From Bacillota bacterium (GTDB lineage Bacteria; Bacillota; Clostridia; Christensenellales; Christensenellaceae): a stretch of 58,392 nucleotides of DNA. The stretch is taken from NCBI GenBank assembly GCA_023408315.1, contig JAEYKI010000012.1:1-58392 (forward strand). Reading direction: 5' to 3'. Position 1 is the stretch's first letter. Each line of letters opens with the position of its first letter. This document shows positions 17,754 to 25,846 of the stretch, piece after piece. Under the pieces are notes generated by a model. That model worked only from the letters and a program-made list of their open reading frames with translations, searched no databases and was not told where the DNA came from. The position numbers and the translations under genes were made by a program.

Positions 17754-18821
17754 TTAAAGCACGTAAAAAAGTATCACGTAAAAAATTGCCATCAGGGCCG
17801 CGCCCAATGGTACGCCCAGTTTAGCCCACTCTTTGCTCTTTATCTTCAAAATACCTGCGGAAACAATGTTGGGAATATTCCCGGGAATAAGCATGCCGCC
17901 GCTAATTAAGAGTCCCATTAAAATCGCCTGAATCTGGGTCTGAGACATTTTCACGCTGATTTCGGCAGCAGCCAGTGTAGCGTTATCCATTACGCTGGAT
18001 ACCATATTTCCCCAATAAAGCACCTGCCCGTCAATTCCAACCACATAAGTATCAATAATGGGTTTAAAACTTTCACCCAAAAGTTCCAGCGCTATAATAA
18101 AAAGAAAAATCTTTACAGTACGTACAAAAATACACTTATAAGATTCATCGCTTTCAATCTCCTGTTCTGCGGATTGTTCCAAAGCAAGTTCTTCAGGCGT
18201 ATCGCATGTTTTGCACTCATCCACGGTCTTTGGAGACATTAAAGCGCCCAGCACGCCCAAAGCCGCAATGCAGGGCAGAATAAATACGGAAAACTCCTGT
18301 AGAAAATAAAAGAAACCAACATTCAGCCTGGAGGCGACTATGGTGGAAAGCGGCTCGCCAATCGGCGTCAGCACCGCGCCAAGGCCAATGGAAAAGCATG
18401 CGACAATAGTCAATTGTATCTTTTTCTTGCGGTCTATAGAAATCGTGTTCACAATCTCAGATAATACAAGGGCTGCGATAATGGCTGTGATCATGCTGGA
18501 CGCAACGCCCAAAACAACAATTATTACAAAAACAAACACACGCAGCGGGATGCGGCGTACAATACGCTCCACAGAATGCTTGAGCGGTACGCGCAAAAAT
18601 TTAAACGCAATACCGGCTACCAGAACCGCAGCGGTTATAAAATACATAAGCTCGTTTTCAAAAATTTTCCCAAAAAGCTCCGTACCTATTGCGCCGGAAA
18701 CAAAAGCCCCCACCACGCCAATAATAAAAAGAAATATTTCCAAATTGCGTTCCACAGGTTTGCTTACAAAAGGCAAAATAAATATCAGCAGCAATAAAAC
18801 AAGTAACGCGATAGTCATCAT
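17754..18821 (-). CDS. DUF1646 family membrane transporter (putative cation transporter)
   Basis: A 355-residue polytopic membrane protein with about ten helices. Recognisable DUF1646 segments are ILPFVSKPVERNLEIFLFII near the N-terminus, SMITAIIAALVLSEIVNTIS, the conserved GLGAVLTPIGEPLSTIVASR, and LISGGMLIPGNIPNIVSAGI near the C-terminus; the GEPLST and PGNIPN re-entrant-like motifs recall the NhaD/ArsB superfamily. AGAGG precedes ATG 18819-18821. The family is associated with sodium handling, partly because its genes carry Na+ riboswitches. A long structured leader precedes this copy. Transported ion and direction are inferred. Confidence 0.8.
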   Translation of the reverse strand: MMTIALLVLLLLIFILPFVSKPVERNLEIFLFIIGVVGAFVSGAIGTELFGKIFENELMYFITAAVLVAGIAFKFLRVPLKHSVERIVRRIPLRVFVFVIIVVLGVASSMITAIIAALVLSEIVNTISIDRKKKIQLTIVACFSIGLGAVLTPIGEPLSTIVASRLNVGFFYFLQEFSVFILPCIAALGVLGALMSPKTVDECKTCDTPEELALEQSAEQEIESDESYKCIFVRTVKIFLFIIALELLGESFKPIIDTYVVGIDGQVLYWGNMVSSVMDNATLAAAEISVKMSQTQIQAILMGLLISGGMLIPGNIPNIVSAGILKIKSKEWAKLGVPLGAALMAIFYVILFYVL

Positions 18822-18861
18822 ATCAACCTCTTTATAAAAACTTTAATATATCGTTAGATAA

Positions 18862-19102
18862 GGGAAACCGCAGCATTCTGGAGACTGCGGTTTCCCAAAG
18901 TATATAGAGAGAATTGGAGGTCTCACTATACTAGAGTATATTGGCCGTCCGATATTGCGACAGCAGGGAGCTATTAAAAAAACCTTTTCATTTTTCAATC
19001 TGTTTATATCTAACAAAGCCACATTTTCTCCGGCAACCGGATGCATCATATCATTATTATAAAAAAACGCCCCTGCTTTTCAGTTAGGACGCCATTGGTA
19101 TT
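18862..19102 (-). promoter_or_regulatory. Structured leader of DUF1646 gene, candidate Na+-I (DUF1646-motif) riboswitch
   Basis: About 240 nt of leader lie between a good promoter and the DUF1646 start. It contains, in minus-strand order, a small hairpin followed by seven T (about 19050-19090), a TCCGGTTGCCGGA hairpin near 19028-19040, G/C-rich conserved-looking blocks near 18945-18975, and a perfect 12-bp stem GGGAAACCGCAG/CTGCGGTTTCCC at 18862-18896 that ends 40 nt before the start codon. The stem has no T-tract, so it may work by another mechanism. The DUF1646 motif RNA, later shown to be a Na+ riboswitch class, occurs in this position. I infer membership from position and structure only. 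A 68-codon frame within it lacks a ribosome-binding site. Confidence 0.5.
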
Positions 19103-19107
19103 AGGTT

Positions 19108-19136
19108 TATATCTTGTTCTAAAGTATATCTGTCAA
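19108..19136 (-). promoter_or_regulatory. Promoter of DUF1646 gene
   Basis: Minus strand TTGACA, 17-nt spacer, GATATA; the -35 box is consensus. Predicted start of transcription is near 19102. Confidence 0.6.
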
Positions 19137-19283
19137 AAACGAAATTGTCAATATAAATTATTTCATATTTTATAATTATTTATTTTTTTAAGTACTATTC
19201 TTTATTGTTTTTGAAATTTTATTATACATTTGTTTCATTCACGCTTTACTTATTTAAATAACTATAAAAAATTACGCGCTTTA

Positions 19284-19292
19284 TGCTATAAT
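19284..19292 (+). promoter_or_regulatory. Extended -10 promoter of the amidohydrolase gene
   Basis: TGCTATAAT, a full extended -10 element, 55 bp before the start codon. No good -35 box lies at the right distance, which an extended -10 can compensate for. Confidence 0.55.
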
Positions 19293-19346
19293 AAAAGCAA
19301 TCTGCCTGCGGCTTTGGGCCAACGGCAAATAAAACGAGGGCTTGAA

Positions 19347-20711
19347 ATGGGACAGATATACATTAAAAACGCTTATGTAGTTTCAATGGACACCAAAGGC
19401 CAGGTTTACAAAAATGGCGGCGTGCTGGTCAACGAAGACAGAATCGCTGCCGTCGGCAAAATAGATCCGGCGCTGGTTCAACCGGATGCAGAAATCATCA
19501 ACGCACGGGGCAAATATGTTTTGCCCGGGCTTGTCAATACGCATGTACATACTTCCCAACAGCTCGGCAGGGGTCTGGGAGACGATGTAAGCCTTCTCAC
19601 CTGGCTGCACGAACGCATCTGGCCATATGAAAGCAATTTAACCGAAGAGGATTCCTACGTATCCACCCTTCTGTGCTGCCTGGAGCAGATACGCGCAGGC
19701 GTCACCAGCTTTGCAGAGCCGGGGGGGCAGTATGTAAGCGGCATGGCCCGTGCCGTTACAGAGGCGGGCTTACGCGCCAAGCTGGCCAAGTCCGTAATGG
19801 ATTGCGGGGAGGGTTTGCCCGCGGTTTGGCAAAAAACCACCCAGGAAGAGCTTGACCGGCAGTTGGACGATCTGAACCGGTTTCACAACACAGCAGATGG
19901 CCGGGTGCAGGTATGGTTTGGCCTGCGCACTATTTTCAACAATTCGGACGAGCTGATTGTAAAATCCAAAGAACTGGCAGACAAGTATGGCGTAGGCCTG
20001 CACATGCATGTTGCAGAGGTGAAAGACGAGATCGATTTCACTATGGACAAATACGGCGAGGGTACCGTAGCGCACCTGAACCGGTTGGGCGTTCTGGATA
20101 AAAACCTGCTGGCAGTGCATACCGTATGGCTTACGGACGAAGAAGTGGACATGTTCCGCGCGCACGACGTAAAGGTTTCCCACAACCCCGCCGCCGCCAT
20201 GCGCGTACTAGGATTTGCAAAGATCCCCAAAATGTACCGCGACGGCATCTGCGTAACCATTGGCACAGACGGCGCGCCCTCCAGCAACCGTATGGACATG
20301 GTGGACGAAATGTGGCTTACATCTCTGATTCACAAAGGCTGGCGCCTGGACCCAACCGTAATGAAGGCGCAGGAAATACTTACAATGGCTACCCGCAACG
20401 GTGCGCGTGCGCTGATGGATGATCACCTGTATGGCAGCCTGGAACCCGGTAAAAAGGCTGATCTGATTGTGATCAACCCCAACTCCGCCTCCATGCTTCC
20501 GCTGCACGACCCCATTGCCAACCTGGTTACCGCCATGCACTCTTCTAATGTGGAGAGCACTCTATGTGACGGCAAATGGCTCATGGAAAACCGCGTGGTC
20601 AAAACCCTGGACGAGAGGGCCATTTTAAAAGAAGCCAAAAAACACGCCGCGGCTATTTACAAACGCGCCGGCATCCGCCTGCCAGACCGTTTTCCCACCG
20701 CGGAGCTGTAA
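19347..20711 (+). CDS. Amidohydrolase, MTA/SAH deaminase-type
   Basis: A 454-residue metal-dependent hydrolase of the MtaD/SsnA/TrzN group. Metal ligands are visible: VNTHVHTSQQ (His-x-His), GLHMHVAEV, the AVHTVWL His, and TIGTDGAPSSNRMD with the Asp. The C-terminal GSLEPGKKADLIVIN is typical. ATG 19347-19349 is chosen because a GAGG lies 8 nt upstream and the family consensus begins there; a frame opening at 19230 is too long. Enzymes of this group deaminate S-adenosylhomocysteine, methylthioadenosine, adenosine or related purines. Divergent nucleoside transport and adenine deaminase genes support a purine substrate. Confidence 0.82.
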   Translation: MGQIYIKNAYVVSMDTKGQVYKNGGVLVNEDRIAAVGKIDPALVQPDAEIINARGKYVLPGLVNTHVHTSQQLGRGLGDDVSLLTWLHERIWPYESNLTEEDSYVSTLLCCLEQIRAGVTSFAEPGGQYVSGMARAVTEAGLRAKLAKSVMDCGEGLPAVWQKTTQEELDRQLDDLNRFHNTADGRVQVWFGLRTIFNNSDELIVKSKELADKYGVGLHMHVAEVKDEIDFTMDKYGEGTVAHLNRLGVLDKNLLAVHTVWLTDEEVDMFRAHDVKVSHNPAAAMRVLGFAKIPKMYRDGICVTIGTDGAPSSNRMDMVDEMWLTSLIHKGWRLDPTVMKAQEILTMATRNGARALMDDHLYGSLEPGKKADLIVINPNSASMLPLHDPIANLVTAMHSSNVESTLCDGKWLMENRVVKTLDERAILKEAKKHAAAIYKRAGIRLPDRFPTAEL

Positions 20712-20725
20712 ACACAAACCAAATC

Positions 20726-20745
20726 AAAAAAATGCCTTTGGCATT
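20726..20745 (-). terminator. Terminator, minus strand
   Basis: AATGCC/GGCATT with a 3-nt loop followed on the minus strand by seven T. It sits downstream of the nucleoside-permease operon end, past the palindromic element at 20812-20928, and just after the convergent amidohydrolase stop. Confidence 0.55.
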
Positions 20746-20811
20746 CAGCTTGATGACAAAGTCCATAATGATTAAAAAAAACACCAGAAGCACAATTTCC
20801 TTACTATACGA

Positions 20812-20928
20812 AGGCCGCTGAAAGCCCCAAATACAACGCATTTCGAGCATTACGACGCAAGCGTAGTTCATCCTACGCTGAGGAGTAAGCACTGAAATAA
20901 CGCAGTAGTTGGGGTTTATCAGCGGCCT
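20812..20928. repeat. 117-bp palindromic element, MITE-like
   Basis: Ends are inverted repeats AGGCCGCTGAAAGCCCCAA and TTGGGGTTTATCAGCGGCCT (one small indel). Inside are ATTTC/GAAAT and a perfect AGCGTAG/CTACGCT stem (20860-20866 with 20873-20879), so the whole unit folds as one long hairpin. It lies between convergent gene ends, codes for nothing, and looks like a non-autonomous mobile repeat or REP-type element. No second copy is obvious in this window. Confidence 0.6.
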
Positions 20929-20961
20929 GAATTGCTTTTGGCATTTTTTATTGACGCTAGA

Positions 20962-21924
20962 TCAGCGGTCCTCCCTGAAATAGGGCCTGCCAAGCCAGGC
21001 AGGCGCGCTGTTTTCCCTTCGCTTGCCAAGGGTGGTCAGCACAAGCACCACAATGGTCATTACATAGGGCAACAGGTCAAGAATCTGGGACGGCAGCGAG
21101 AGTTCCCATCCCCCAATCTGCAGGGGGACGTTTTGGAGCTTGAACGTCAAACCTCGCAACGCGCCAAACAGGTATGCGCCCAAAATAGCTTTATACGGAT
21201 TCCATGTTGCAAAAATAACAAGCGCAATGGCAATCCATCCCATGCCGGCCGTAACAGATTCCTGCCAGCGCGGCACAATCACCAGCGTAAGGCAGGCGCC
21301 GCCCAGTCCGCACAAAAATCCGCCAATAATAATATGGATGTATTTAAGCCGGGTCACCCGTATGCCCGTCACTTCCGCCGCGGCAGGGTTTTCGCCCACA
21401 ACGCGCAGCGCCAGGCCAAACCGCGTCCGGTTGAGATAAAACCAAACAGCCACCGCGGTAATCAGGCTGAAATATACATAGCTGTTCTGCTGAAACAGAG
21501 CGGTTCCCAAAAACGGGATTTCGGACAGGCCGGGTATGGGCTGCTGACTCATTGCGGAAATAAAATCCGGGGGTAGCGTCGTGTTTCCCAGGCTGTTTCC
21601 CAAAAAATTGGCTATGCCCGTTAAAAAAATGGTGAGCGTAAAACCGGTCACCATCTGGTTGGTACGGAAGGTAACGGTAAGAATGGCAAAAATCAGCGCG
21701 CCCAGCGCGCCCGCAGCCCCGGCCATAAGCACGGCCAAAAGCGGGCTCCCGGTATTATACCCCACAAAAAAGCCGAACGAGGCGCCCATGAGCATCATGC
21801 CCTCCACGCCAAGGTTCAAATGGCCTGCTTTTTCCGTTAATATCTCTCCCAATGTGGCGAATAAAAGCGGGGTTCCCATTATAATGGCTGTCTGGAAAAA
21901 TAAAGCGGCATCCATAACCGACAT
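20962..21924 (-). CDS. Nucleoside ABC transporter permease (NupQ/YufQ type)
   Basis: A 320-residue BPD_transp_2-family permease with about nine membrane segments. It has ATLGEILTEKAGHLNLGVEG near the N-terminus (the GxLNLGVEG motif of nucleoside permeases) and AVGENPAAAEVTGI-type RVVGENPAAAEVTGIRVTRL. It abuts the other permease gene directly. Together with the ATPase and BMP-type binding protein it forms a purine nucleoside importer. It is the last gene of the transporter block. Confidence 0.88.
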   Translation of the reverse strand: MSVMDAALFFQTAIIMGTPLLFATLGEILTEKAGHLNLGVEGMMLMGASFGFFVGYNTGSPLLAVLMAGAAGALGALIFAILTVTFRTNQMVTGFTLTIFLTGIANFLGNSLGNTTLPPDFISAMSQQPIPGLSEIPFLGTALFQQNSYVYFSLITAVAVWFYLNRTRFGLALRVVGENPAAAEVTGIRVTRLKYIHIIIGGFLCGLGGACLTLVIVPRWQESVTAGMGWIAIALVIFATWNPYKAILGAYLFGALRGLTFKLQNVPLQIGGWELSLPSQILDLLPYVMTIVVLVLTTLGKRRENSAPAWLGRPYFREDR

Positions 21925-22983
21925 TTAGCGCACCTCCTTTCTTTCCTGTTTCCAGATAATTTTGTAGGTAGAAAAAAAATCAGTTGCCAGAACAAAAAAC
22001 AAAATCACGCCCTGAATGATGTTGGCCATAAAATAAGGAACCTTTAGGGATATCTGTATATATGCACATCCCTGGAGCAAAACCGCCATTAACAGCGTAG
22101 CCACCAAAACAGAGGACGGCTTCAGTTTGCCCAGCCAGGCCACGATAATGGCGGTATAGCCCCACCCGCTGGACAGTGTATATGTCAGCGAGCCCTCAAC
22201 GGCAGAAGCCTGAACAAATCCGGCAATGCCGCTCAGGCCGCCGCCAAGCAGTACAGATATAAACACAAGCCAGTTTGTATTAAACCCCGCATAGCGCGCG
22301 GTCTCCATATTCTCGCCCATCACATTAATCTTATATCCGTATTTGGTTTTGGTTAGCAGTATATAAAAAACAACAAATACGGCTGCGGCAATAATCCATC
22401 CGGCATGTATTCCAAATACGTCCGGAAGAACCGCGTTATCAGAAAACTGCGGAATGGTGGGATACCCCTTGGAAGCAGGATCCTTCCACGGCCCAAACTG
22501 CAGGTACGCCACAATTTTTACGGCAATATAATTCAGCATCAGGGTAACCAGCGTTTCGTTTGTTCCCAGCCGCAGCTTGAGCAGGGCGGGTATCGCGCAC
22601 CAGGCGCCTCCGCCCGCCACCGCGGCCAGAAGCATCAGAGTAATCAGAAGCGGAGCCGGCAGGTCCGGGTTGCCCAGGGCCACCGCGGCCGCCGCAGTCG
22701 CGCCCATAAAAAACTGCCCTTCCGCCCCTATGTTAAAAAACTGGAGACGAAAGCACATGGTAACACCCAGCGCCATCAACAGCAGGGGTACAGTTGTGCG
22801 AACCACCTCTTTAATACTGTACAAGCTTCCCAGCGCGCCCACCGCAATTTCCCGATATACTTCAAAGGGGTTATATTGCAGAATGGCAATCACAATTGCG
22901 CTCACGCCAAGCGCTATAATGATTGAGAGCAGACGAAGTCGCAAACCGCCACCCGATTGTCTTCTTTTTACGATACTAAGCAT
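21925..22983 (-). CDS. Nucleoside ABC transporter permease (NupP/YufP type)
   Basis: A 352-residue permease of the same family as its neighbour. Typical segments are LLLMALGVTMCFRLQFFNIG followed by AEGQFFMGA, and MGENMETARYAGFNTNWLVF. Ten or so hydrophobic helices can be counted. The gene overlaps the end of the ATPase gene by 8 bp and meets the next permease with no gap, so all three are translated as a coupled unit. Confidence 0.88.
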   Translation of the reverse strand: MLSIVKRRQSGGGLRLRLLSIIIALGVSAIVIAILQYNPFEVYREIAVGALGSLYSIKEVVRTTVPLLLMALGVTMCFRLQFFNIGAEGQFFMGATAAAAVALGNPDLPAPLLITLMLLAAVAGGGAWCAIPALLKLRLGTNETLVTLMLNYIAVKIVAYLQFGPWKDPASKGYPTIPQFSDNAVLPDVFGIHAGWIIAAAVFVVFYILLTKTKYGYKINVMGENMETARYAGFNTNWLVFISVLLGGGLSGIAGFVQASAVEGSLTYTLSSGWGYTAIIVAWLGKLKPSSVLVATLLMAVLLQGCAYIQISLKVPYFMANIIQGVILFFVLATDFFSTYKIIWKQERKEVR

Positions 22984-24496
22984 GTGCGCATTCCTCCACA
23001 GACCCGGTCATCATCAGTCCAAGCTGGTTTTTTGTGACGTATCTGGCATCCACCGTTCCCATCATGCGTCCGGCATGCAGTACAGAAATCCGGTCGCACA
23101 GGTTCATCAGCACATCCAGGTCCTCCCCTATGAACAGTATCCCTATGCCCTTTGCTTTCGCCTGTCCCAGCAGTTCATATACATAATTTGCGGCGCCTAT
23201 ATCCAGTCCACGCGCAGGATATGCGACAACCAAAAAATCCGGCTCGCGTTCAAGTTCACGGCCTAAAAGTACTTTTTGTATGTTTCCCCCCGAAAGGTCT
23301 TTCACCGGCTGGCCCGGCCCCGCGGCGCTGATCCTATATTTTTCCATGATAGAAAGGGCTTTTTCATTTCCCCCTTTTGTATCCATAAAAATATCCTTGG
23401 TTTCATCCAGGCTGCGCAGCAAAATATTGTCCGCAATACTCAGTCCCCCTGCCAGTCCCATGCTCATTCTGTCCTCGGGCACAAAGCCAATCCTTATTTT
23501 TTCTTTCAACAGGCCGCGCGCCGTCATTCCGGCAATCTCCCTGCCTTTAAGCAGTATGCCGCCGCATTTTATACGAACCAGGCCCGCGATTGCCTCGCAC
23601 AGTTCTTTTTGGCCGCTCCCCGCAATTCCGGCAATACCATGTATTTCTCCGCCCAATACGTTCAGCGAAACGCCGTCCAGAAGCCGTTTGCCCGCTTTGT
23701 TCTCCACCACAAGCCCCGTAACAATAAGCGCGTCTTCTCCCTCAGACGAAATTTGGCAGCGCGGGATATCCAGCGATACCGCCCGGCCCACCATTTTTTC
23801 CGTAAGCTCCTGCTGCGTGGTTTGGGCTGTTTGCAGCGTGCACACCGCCTCTCCCCGGCGCAGCACAGTTACCCTGTCGCTCACCCCAACTACCTCGTTC
23901 ATTTTATGGGTAATTAAAACAATCGCGCAGCCTTCACACTTCATTCTCGCCAGCGTCTCAAAGAGCACCTGGGATTCCTGGGGCGTGAGCACAGAAGTGG
24001 GTTCGTCCAGTATCAGCACGGTCGCTCCCCGGTAAAACACTTTAAGTATTTCCACCGTCTGCTTTTCCCCCACAGAAAGCTGGTACACCTTTTTAGCCGG
24101 ATCAATCTGAAAGCCATATGTGTCCGCTATTTGCCTTATCCTTTCGCGCAGCTTTTTTTTGTTGATAAACAATGCCTTATCCACGCCGGCAGAAATATTC
24201 TCCTCAACTCTCAGGCATTCTACCAGCTTAACGTGCTGATGGATCATGCCCAAACCCGCGCGCAGGGAATCGGCCGGGGAATGGAAATACACTTGCTTCC
24301 CGTCTATATAAATCGACCCGGCGTCCTGCGCGTATACGCCAATCAATATATTCATAAGCGTTGTTTTGCCCGAGCCGTTTTCGCCCAGCAACGCGTGAAT
24401 TTCACCTTTATAAATATCCAGATCTATAGCGCGGTTTGCAGTCACCTCGCCAAAGCTTTTTGTAATGCCTTTTAACTCTATATGCGGCTTTTCCAA
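22976..24496 (-). CDS. Nucleoside ABC transporter ATPase (NupO/YufO type)
   Basis: A 506-residue duplicated ABC ATPase. The first cassette has GENGSGKTTLMNIL, signature LSVGEKQ and VLILDEPTSVL. The second has a degenerate Walker A GIAGSGQKELCEAI, signature LSGGNIQK and FLVVAYPARGLDIGA, in which the usual Walker B Asp-Glu-Pro is changed to Ala-Tyr-Pro as in other nucleoside transporters. I place the start at TTG 24494-24496 because GGGAG lies 7-9 nt upstream. The longer ATG frame would begin inside the terminator hairpin that separates it from the binding-protein gene. Confidence 0.85.
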   Translation of the reverse strand: MEKPHIELKGITKSFGEVTANRAIDLDIYKGEIHALLGENGSGKTTLMNILIGVYAQDAGSIYIDGKQVYFHSPADSLRAGLGMIHQHVKLVECLRVEENISAGVDKALFINKKKLRERIRQIADTYGFQIDPAKKVYQLSVGEKQTVEILKVFYRGATVLILDEPTSVLTPQESQVLFETLARMKCEGCAIVLITHKMNEVVGVSDRVTVLRRGEAVCTLQTAQTTQQELTEKMVGRAVSLDIPRCQISSEGEDALIVTGLVVENKAGKRLLDGVSLNVLGGEIHGIAGIAGSGQKELCEAIAGLVRIKCGGILLKGREIAGMTARGLLKEKIRIGFVPEDRMSMGLAGGLSIADNILLRSLDETKDIFMDTKGGNEKALSIMEKYRISAAGPGQPVKDLSGGNIQKVLLGRELEREPDFLVVAYPARGLDIGAANYVYELLGQAKAKGIGILFIGEDLDVLMNLCDRISVLHAGRMMGTVDARYVTKNQLGLMMTGSVEECAHA

Positions 24497-24523
24497 CTGC
24501 TTCACTCCCAATGAATAAAAGTT

Positions 24524-24547
24524 GGGGAATCTGCTGACAGACTCCCC
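24524..24547 (-). terminator. Hairpin between binding-protein and ATPase genes
   Basis: GGGGAGTCTG/CAGATTCCCC, ten pairs with one G-U, 4-nt loop, then AACTTTTATT on the minus strand. It probably terminates part of the transcripts after the binding-protein gene so that more binding protein than ATPase is made. Confidence 0.65.
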
Positions 24548-24568
24548 AGCTTTCATATTTTTACTCGT

Positions 24569-25777
24569 TTACTTTCCGGATGCAGAACCAATAACGCCTT
24601 CAACAAACCAGTCTGTTGTAAGGATTTCAAGGTCTGTAAGCGTTTTTCCGGCTTCCGCACGTACTTTGCCTTCGTTGTCTTTCAGCTCGCCGCTAAACAC
24701 ATTAAGCGAACCGTCTATGATGGCGGCTTTCGCTTTTGCAACCGCATCCGCTGCGCCGTCGGCGTTGTTCTTGGTGATCTCGTCAATATCCACCACGCCG
24801 GAATCCAGGCCATAGAACTGGAAGACAGGCTCCCATGTGCCGTCAATAATTTTCTGCACATCCTTGGTGTAGTAATTTGCCCAGTTAAAGATGGGCGCCG
24901 TCAGGTAAGCATCAGGCAGAACGCTTCCGCCCGGCGAGCTGCATCCAATGGCGTAAGCGCCTTTTTCAGCAGCCGCAATCTGCGCGTTCATTGTATCCAG
25001 ATAGGCCAGGATCACGTCGCAACCGGTGTTTACAAGCTCAAGGCCTGCGCTCTTTTCGGCAACCGGATCATACCAGGAGTTGGTCCATTTCACTTCCACC
25101 GTAGCCTCGGGTTTCACCGAACGCACGCCCAGCGTAAATGCGTTCACCTGCGTCAGCACTTCCGGGATGGGGAAGGAAACAACATAACCAATCTTGTTTG
25201 AAGCTGTGCGGTATCCGGCTGCAATACCTGCCAGATACTGCGACTGGTAAAGCCTGCCCATGTAAGTGGCAACATTGCCCGCGTTGGTTGCGCCTGTCGC
25301 ATGGTTGAAGTATACGCCAGGATATTCTTTGGCCAGCTTGAGCACATATTCGCCGTACCCATAGCTTGTTGCGTAAATTACGTTATAGCCCTGTTCAATC
25401 AGGTCACGAACCGATTTTTCAAACTGTGCATTTTCCGGAATGTTCTCCAGATAGGTTGTTTTAATGCCTTCTGCTTCAAGGGCTTTTCTGCCTTTGTCGT
25501 GCGAGAAAGAATATCCTTCTTCGCCCACAGCGCTGCCATATATAAAGGCGACCTTCAGGTCTTCTTTTGCAATGGGCTTAAGCTCCGGGTTTTTTGTAAT
25601 TGCGGCCGGAGCTGCTTCGCTGGCCGGCGCGCTGGATTCAGCTGCAGCGCTGGAGGCCGGTGCAGCGCTGGATTCGGCGGGTGCGCTGGAGGACGCGGCA
25701 GGTGTGCTGCATCCCGTCAGTACGCTTATTGCCAGCAATACAGCAAGGACTAACGATACCAGTACTTTTTTGTTCAT
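24569..25777 (-). CDS. BMP-family nucleoside-binding lipoprotein
   Basis: A 402-residue basic-membrane-protein (BmpA/TmpC/Med) family protein. The signal peptide ends in lipobox SVLTGC, followed by a Ser/Ala/Pro linker to residue ~60. The family core is KVAFIYGSAVGEEGYSFSHD and GYNVIYATSYGYGEYVLKLA, with RLYQSQYLAGIAAGYRT. BMP proteins bind purine nucleosides for the paired ABC importer encoded just downstream. The two adenine deaminases directly upstream suggest imported adenosine or adenine is converted to hypoxanthine. Confidence 0.88.
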   Translation of the reverse strand: MNKKVLVSLVLAVLLAISVLTGCSTPAASSSAPAESSAAPASSAAAESSAPASEAAPAAITKNPELKPIAKEDLKVAFIYGSAVGEEGYSFSHDKGRKALEAEGIKTTYLENIPENAQFEKSVRDLIEQGYNVIYATSYGYGEYVLKLAKEYPGVYFNHATGATNAGNVATYMGRLYQSQYLAGIAAGYRTASNKIGYVVSFPIPEVLTQVNAFTLGVRSVKPEATVEVKWTNSWYDPVAEKSAGLELVNTGCDVILAYLDTMNAQIAAAEKGAYAIGCSSPGGSVLPDAYLTAPIFNWANYYTKDVQKIIDGTWEPVFQFYGLDSGVVDIDEITKNNADGAADAVAKAKAAIIDGSLNVFSGELKDNEGKVRAEAGKTLTDLEILTTDWFVEGVIGSASGK

Positions 25778-25846
25778 CTTTTTTCTCCTTTTAAATTTTT
25801 ATGTCTATAAGCGTTCTTATGAGTGCTTACAAGCATTCTGTTTAGC

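Noticed and set aside
18843..19049. 68-codon frame in the leader of the DUF1646 gene
   Set aside because: No ribosome-binding site, and it coincides with stems of the predicted structured leader; a leader peptide is possible but not supported.
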